Assembly (NCBI GenBank): GCA_964556395.1
Contig: CAZKVR010000013.1
Coordinates: forward strand, 1 to 22,595
Direction of reading: 5' to 3'
DNA length: 22,595 bases
From: WJKR01 sp964556395
Lineage (GTDB): Archaea; Nanobdellota; Nanobdellia; Woesearchaeales; WJKR01
Shown here: in pieces, positions 19,703 through 22,595 of the stretch
Layout: every line of letters begins with the position of its first letter
How positions within the stretch are numbered: the stretch's first letter is position 1
The notes under the pieces: generated by a model
Database searches by the model: none
Seen by the model: only the letters and a program-made list of their open reading frames with translations
What the model was told of the DNA's origin: nothing
Program-made: the position numbers and the translations under genes

Positions 19703-19768
19703 GCTGGTTGTCTTGAAAAGGAGAGAAAACGACTACTTAAACCCTCGCGCCGGAGATGGCCAGTGGAG

Positions 19769-20011
19769 TCACTCCTCAGCCTTGACCGGGTCCTCGCCAC
19801 CCTCAAGTTGTATGAACTCGTTGAGCTCGTCGACGAGCTCCTGGATGGTCTCGTCGGTCATGCCGTGGCCTTTGCAGCCTTGCTCGAGGGTCTCGAAGGC
19901 TGCGACCTGGCATCCGATGCAGTGGAGGCCGTAGCTCATCACGATGGGCGCGGCGTCAGGGTAGGACTCGACGAGGTCTGAGATGCGCGTGTCCCTGGTG
20001 ACCTTATCCAT
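19769..20011 (-). CDS. DUF1858 redox-disulfide domain protein
   Basis: 80 residues. It matches the DUF1858 (hybrid-cluster-protein-associated redox disulfide) family: RISDLVESYPDAAPIVMSYG, then LHCIGCQVAAFETLEQGC, then a helical tail. C31 and C34 form the CxxC, with C46 as a third Cys. The family is thought to bind metal or undergo redox chemistry, often alongside sulfur, nitrogen-stress or anaerobic redox proteins. Its ATG at 20011 overlaps the ArsR gene by 8 bp and is preceded by gaggtg, so the two are coupled. It may be the target or partner of that regulator. Confidence 0.88.
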   Translation of the reverse strand: MDKVTRDTRISDLVESYPDAAPIVMSYGLHCIGCQVAAFETLEQGCKGHGMTDETIQELVDELNEFIQLEGGEDPVKAEE

Positions 20012-20312
20012 GGGTACACACCTCGCACGCCTTGTCGTTGCAGAAGCTGTGGCGGTGCTTGTCCACTATCTTGAAGAGTGGTTCGATGGTGTCCTGGTTG
20101 AGCTTGTAGATGCGCTGCTTGCCGTTGACGCGCATGGTGACGAACTCGCACCTCCTGAGGAGCTTGAGGTTGTGGCTGACGAGGCTCTGCTCGTAGCCGG
20201 TCTTCTTGACGATGTCGTTGACGCTCTGCTCGCCTTTGCGGAGCGCGTAGAGGATGTTGAGCCTCGTCCGGTTGGCGAGCGTGTTGAAGAAACCCGTGCA
20301 GACAGCGTTCAT
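20004..20312 (-). CDS. ArsR-family regulator with a Cys-rich tail
   Basis: 102 residues. The compact winged helix is typical of ArsR: FFNTLANRTRLNILYALRKG, then a turn at SVNDIVKKTGYEQSLVSHNL (recognition helix about 42-53), then a wing at VTMRVNGKQRIYKL. The classic ELCVCDL metal site is absent. Instead the C-terminus carries HRHSFCNDKACEVCTHG with C91, C96, C99 and several His, which could bind a metal or sense redox or sulfur compounds. I chose the ATG at 20312 because a TATA box sits 26 bp before it; the frame stays open much further upstream without similarity. It is cotranscribed with the DUF1858 gene. Confidence 0.88.
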   Translation of the reverse strand: MNAVCTGFFNTLANRTRLNILYALRKGEQSVNDIVKKTGYEQSLVSHNLKLLRRCEFVTMRVNGKQRIYKLNQDTIEPLFKIVDKHRHSFCNDKACEVCTHG

Positions 20313-20333
20313 ATGAAGGGCGACTCCATCGTC

Positions 20334-20343
20334 GTTTAAATAC
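20334..20343 (-). promoter_or_regulatory. TATA box for the ArsR-DUF1858 operon
   Basis: On the minus strand the sequence reads gtatttaaac, centred 26 bp before the ATG at 20312. It lies in the 37-bp gap downstream of the hydrolase gene. Confidence 0.6.
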
Positions 20344-20349
20344 TTTTCG

Positions 20350-21051
20350 TCAGCTGAGGTAGAAGAGGAACTCCTCCTCGGCCGACAAGTCATGGTTGAG
20401 CAGGTCGGTGCCGTGGGCGCTGCTGTCATACTCCATGACGCGGGCTTCCGGGAGGTTGAGCTCGAGCTCTTCCACGGCGATGGAGGAGAACGCGTCGTAA
20501 TGGCCGACCTGTACGAGCAACGGCTGCTCGTAGGAGAGCCTCGAGATGTCCACGCCACGGATGCGCGTCCCGGGGCTGAGGAGGAGTAGCTTGTCGACCG
20601 GGTTGTCCTCGGCGTACATGAGGGCGAGGTTGGCGCCGACGCTGGCGCCGACGAGGCTGACGTCCTCCTTGGCGACGCCCTCTGTCCTGAGGAAGGCTAC
20701 GGAGGCGTTGACGTCTTTCTGCATGTCATAGAAGTCATGGTTTTCGAGATCCTTGTACTCTCCTTCGCTGTCGCCATGGCCTCGCAGGTCGGGGACGATT
20801 ACCTTGTACCGGTCCTGGAGTTCCTTGGCGTAGTCCTCGTAGGAGGACTTGCTCTTGGCAGCCCCGTGGATCATGACCAGGCCTTTGTCGGCGTCGGAGG
20901 GGTAGTAGTGGGCGACGATGGTCGTGTTGTCGCCGGCGTCGAAGGAGACCTCCCGGTAGGGGTTCTTGCTGCCCGGGCCGCGGACGGTCTCCCCGCAACC
21001 CGTCATGAGCGCGAGGACCAGCAGTACGGCGATGGCAAGGAGTAGGCGCAT
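20350..21051 (-). CDS. Lipoprotein alpha/beta hydrolase
   Basis: 233 residues. The N-terminal hydrophobic helix (1-18) ends at MTGC with Cys19, a lipobox-like site, so the enzyme is probably membrane-anchored on the outside of the cell. The alpha/beta-hydrolase core has the oxyanion-side HG in MIHGAAKS, PDLRGHGDSEG (88-98), the nucleophile elbow VGASVGAN (Ser137), an acidic residue in VGHYDAF (Asp186) and His213 in SSAHGTDLL. The substrate is unknown; esterase or peptidase-like activities are possible. The ATG at 21051 is supported by a TATA box 26 bp upstream; the frame extends further without a signal peptide. Confidence 0.88.
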   Translation of the reverse strand: MRLLLAIAVLLVLALMTGCGETVRGPGSKNPYREVSFDAGDNTTIVAHYYPSDADKGLVMIHGAAKSKSSYEDYAKELQDRYKVIVPDLRGHGDSEGEYKDLENHDFYDMQKDVNASVAFLRTEGVAKEDVSLVGASVGANLALMYAEDNPVDKLLLLSPGTRIRGVDISRLSYEQPLLVQVGHYDAFSSIAVEELELNLPEARVMEYDSSAHGTDLLNHDLSAEEEFLFYLS

Positions 21052-21070
21052 GGTCTGGACAACGGCAAGA

Positions 21071-21082
21071 CTATTTTTAAGG
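21071..21082 (-). promoter_or_regulatory. TATA box for the lipoprotein hydrolase
   Basis: On the minus strand the sequence reads ccttaaaaatag, centred 26 bp before the ATG at 21051. It lies between this gene and the end of the MCM-like ATPase gene. Confidence 0.6.
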
Positions 21083-21172
21083 GTTTGCATTGGTTTCAGA
21101 AGTCTACTTTCACACCTCACTCTTCGGAAAGGATCCTGAAGCGCGAGCGCCCTCGTCTCAAAGGTCGGGGGT

Positions 21173-22384
21173 TCACTTCTTCCTGCTCCGGGCGATGTGG
21201 TCCGGCTCGACGGGGAGGCTCTTCTTGAAGACTTGTAGGGCTTCCTCCAGGTCTTTCTGCGTGGTCTTCTGCCTGAGGGCCATGCGGGCGCGCGCCTTGG
21301 CCATCCGTACGACGCCGAGGACGAGGCGTGGCGAGAGCTCGACGAGGTAGTCGTCCTCGTTTGATTTGAGGTCGTCGAACGCGTCGGTGATCATAGGTTC
21401 GAGGGTCTTGTCGAACTTGACGTCCAGGTTGTGGGCGTGTTCGATGTAGCCTCTTATGAACTTGACGTCGCCGGCGGTGATGCGTTGCTTGTCGTCCCTG
21501 ACGACCTGCCTGGTGATCCTGAGGAACTCCTGCTTGGAGGGCCGTCGTATGAAGAAGACGAGGTGGAAGCGGCTGAGGAGGGCCGGGTCGAATGGTAGCT
21601 GTTCCTTGAGGAATTGTATGCTGGCGCCTACGAAGCGGTCGCCTTTCGGGTTGGCGGTGGCGAGTATGCGGGCTTCCGCCGGTATCTGCTGGTGGGTGCC
21701 GCCCTTGTCGTAGGTGACGAAGCCTTTTTCCATCGCGTTGAGGAGCGCTCCGCGGTCCTGGGTTTTCATGAGGTTGAGCTCGTCGAGGCATGCTATGCCT
21801 TTGTGGGCTTGCGGCAGGAGTCCTTTGACGAGCTTGTTGCCTTTCTTGGCTGCGGAGAGGCCTGCGCCCGAGGTGCCGCTGCCGAGTCCGAAGCTGCTCT
21901 TCGGGGCGAACTGGTCTGTCGCTCTGAGGATTTCGGTCTTGCCCGTGCCCGGGTCTCCGAGGAGGAGGATGTGGAACCGTTCCTTGGAGAAGAGCTGCCA
22001 GGCGGCGGCTTTCTTGGCGGCGTCCATGCCTACGATGTGGGGTGCGATGAGCTTGGGGATGGCTGTTTGGGCTTTCCGGCTGAATTCCTCGTGGGCTTTC
22101 TCCTCGGCTTGTCGTTCTATCGTGGCGTTCCAGGCGGAGACGGTCTTGGAGAGCTCCTTGTCTTCTTTTGCGAGGTCCGCTTGGGGGTAGGCTCGGCTCT
22201 TGGCGTAGTGTTGGTTGACGTCGAGCGTGCGGTAGCTGATGCCGATGAGTTTTCGTTTGAAGAGGTGTTTGGCGTGCTCTGCCTGGTTTGGTTCGAGGTA
22301 TGATTGGTATGCTTCGAGGTGTTGCCGTCTTGTTTTGGATAGTGGCAGGATGAGCCTGAGGAGGTCTTTGAGGGTTTTTTCCAT
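21173..22384 (-). CDS. Short MCM-like AAA+ ATPase
   Basis: 403 residues. The AAA+ core follows the MCM order: APHIVGMDAAKKAAAWQLF (115-132), Walker A GDPGTGKTEIL (143-153; MCMs usually have GDPGTAKS), APKSSFGLGSGTSGAGLSAA (160-179, matching the MCM GxGSSAAGLTAA insert), Walker B ACLDELNLM (D201, E202), sensor 1 ATANPKGDRF (N245) and an Arg finger in PALLSRFHLVF (R272). The N-terminal ~110 residues are helical and lack the zinc/OB-fold domain of replicative MCM, and the C-terminal winged helix is missing. It is therefore a shortened MCM paralogue rather than the main helicase, perhaps a repair or remodelling ATPase. Alternative: a MoxR-type chaperone, but the MCM-specific motifs argue against it. 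Confidence 0.85.
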   Translation of the reverse strand: MEKTLKDLLRLILPLSKTRRQHLEAYQSYLEPNQAEHAKHLFKRKLIGISYRTLDVNQHYAKSRAYPQADLAKEDKELSKTVSAWNATIERQAEEKAHEEFSRKAQTAIPKLIAPHIVGMDAAKKAAAWQLFSKERFHILLLGDPGTGKTEILRATDQFAPKSSFGLGSGTSGAGLSAAKKGNKLVKGLLPQAHKGIACLDELNLMKTQDRGALLNAMEKGFVTYDKGGTHQQIPAEARILATANPKGDRFVGASIQFLKEQLPFDPALLSRFHLVFFIRRPSKQEFLRITRQVVRDDKQRITAGDVKFIRGYIEHAHNLDVKFDKTLEPMITDAFDDLKSNEDDYLVELSPRLVLGVVRMAKARARMALRQKTTQKDLEEALQVFKKSLPVEPDHIARSRKK

Positions 22385-22405
22385 GGGTTTCGGTTTGTAG
22401 TGGAG

Positions 22406-22414
22406 GTTTATATT
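22406..22414 (-). promoter_or_regulatory. TATA box for the MCM-like ATPase
   Basis: On the minus strand the sequence reads aatataaac, centred 26 bp before the ATG at 22384. Confidence 0.55.
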
Positions 22415-22510
22415 GGTTTTTGTTGGTGGCGGGTTTGTGGGAAGGAGAAGAAATATTTTCCTTATGGAAAACTATTTATTGTCACTTCTTAGTAGTATTG
22501 GATTCGAAAG

Positions 22511-22520
22511 TTTTAAATAG
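22511..22520 (+). promoter_or_regulatory. TATA box for the gene at the right edge
   Basis: ttttaaatag lies about 30 bp before the ATG at 22545, in the divergent interval shared with the MCM-like gene. Confidence 0.5.
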
Positions 22521-22544
22521 TAACAACACCAATAAGAAAAAGAC

Positions 22545-22595
22545 ATGAACCTGGACGGCAAAGTGCAAGAAACCCTCCGACGAGGAGGACGATGG
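22545..22595 (+). CDS. Start of an unidentified gene, cut by the window edge
   Basis: Only 17 codons are visible (MNLDGKVQETLRRGGRW). A TATA box about 30 bp upstream and the divergent arrangement with the MCM-like gene support a real start. Too little is present to name the product. Confidence 0.45.
   Translation, partial: MNLDGKVQETLRRGGRW

Noticed and set aside
22456..22471. Inverted repeat TTTTCC-ttat-GGAAAA between divergent genes
   Set aside because: Perfect but short and in A+T-rich DNA; it is not placed at either TATA box. It could be an operator, but nothing supports it.
1..22595. CRISPR arrays, insertion sequences, integrases or phage genes
   Set aside because: No direct-repeat arrays, transposase motifs or att-like duplications were seen on either strand; the only mobile element is the polB intein.

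Overview
This window is archaeal chromosome, most likely from an uncultivated lineage assembled from a metagenome, because it contains a 10-N scaffold gap. A family-B DNA polymerase with a PIP-box-like tail, MCM-type ATPase sequence, archaeal-type ProS, TrmB and Lrp regulators, a GH57 enzyme and many TATA-like boxes about 26 bp before start codons all point to Archaea. Small HTH-MNT/HEPN operons and a fermentative gene set suggest a DPANN-like (Woesearchaeota-type) archaeon, but that placement is inference.

Layout. 1-2373 (-): a GT4/GT5-type glycosyltransferase followed by a GH57 alpha-amylase that runs off the left edge. 2619-4011 (+): a translationally coupled operon of a winged-helix regulator, a small Cys-motif protein and a NUDIX hydrolase; its 3' end overlaps a convergent unknown gene (3965-4417, -). 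4515-4612: N-terminal remnants of two different genes meet head-on. 4752-5024 (+): a stand-alone MCM-type winged helix. 5028-6119 (-): a four-TM membrane protein. 6158-9790 (-): PolB with a full-length 418-residue intein splitting the catalytic YGDTDS motif. 9992-10959 (+): a first HTH-MNT/HEPN pair. 10993-14250 (+): hydCBA, a trimeric NADH-linked [FeFe] hydrogenase. 14291-15289 (+): a D-lactate-dehydrogenase-like enzyme. 15298-16598: divergent TrmB and Lrp regulators. 16593-16895 (-): a small PQ-loop-like membrane protein. 16939-17153 (-): a small gene with an apparent 1-nt frameshift. 17186-18663 (-): proS, crossed by the N gap. 18690-19642 (-): a second HTH-MNT/HEPN pair. 19769-20312 (-): an ArsR regulator with a DUF1858 redox protein. 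20350-21051 (-): a lipoprotein alpha/beta hydrolase. 21173-22384 (-): a short MCM-like AAA+ ATPase. 22545 onward (+): a gene cut by the right edge.

How it fits together. The genes describe a sugar-using fermenter: polysaccharide synthesis or breakdown on the left, and two NADH sinks side by side, one making H2 (HydABC) and one making lactate (the dehydrogenase). Sugar-type (TrmB) and amino-acid-type (Lrp) regulators sit next to them. [FeFe] hydrogenases were long considered absent from Archaea and have only recently been reported in DPANN lineages, so this locus is the main biological prize. No maturation genes (hydE, hydF, hydG) lie in the window.

At a larger scale, the + strand is rich in G+T over most of the window whichever strand is coding, but flips to A+C-rich in two islands, about 2590-4556 and 9955-10975. 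The right edge of the first island coincides with the head-on gene remnants, which suggests a rearrangement or assembly join there. Everything here was read by eye; no database search was run.
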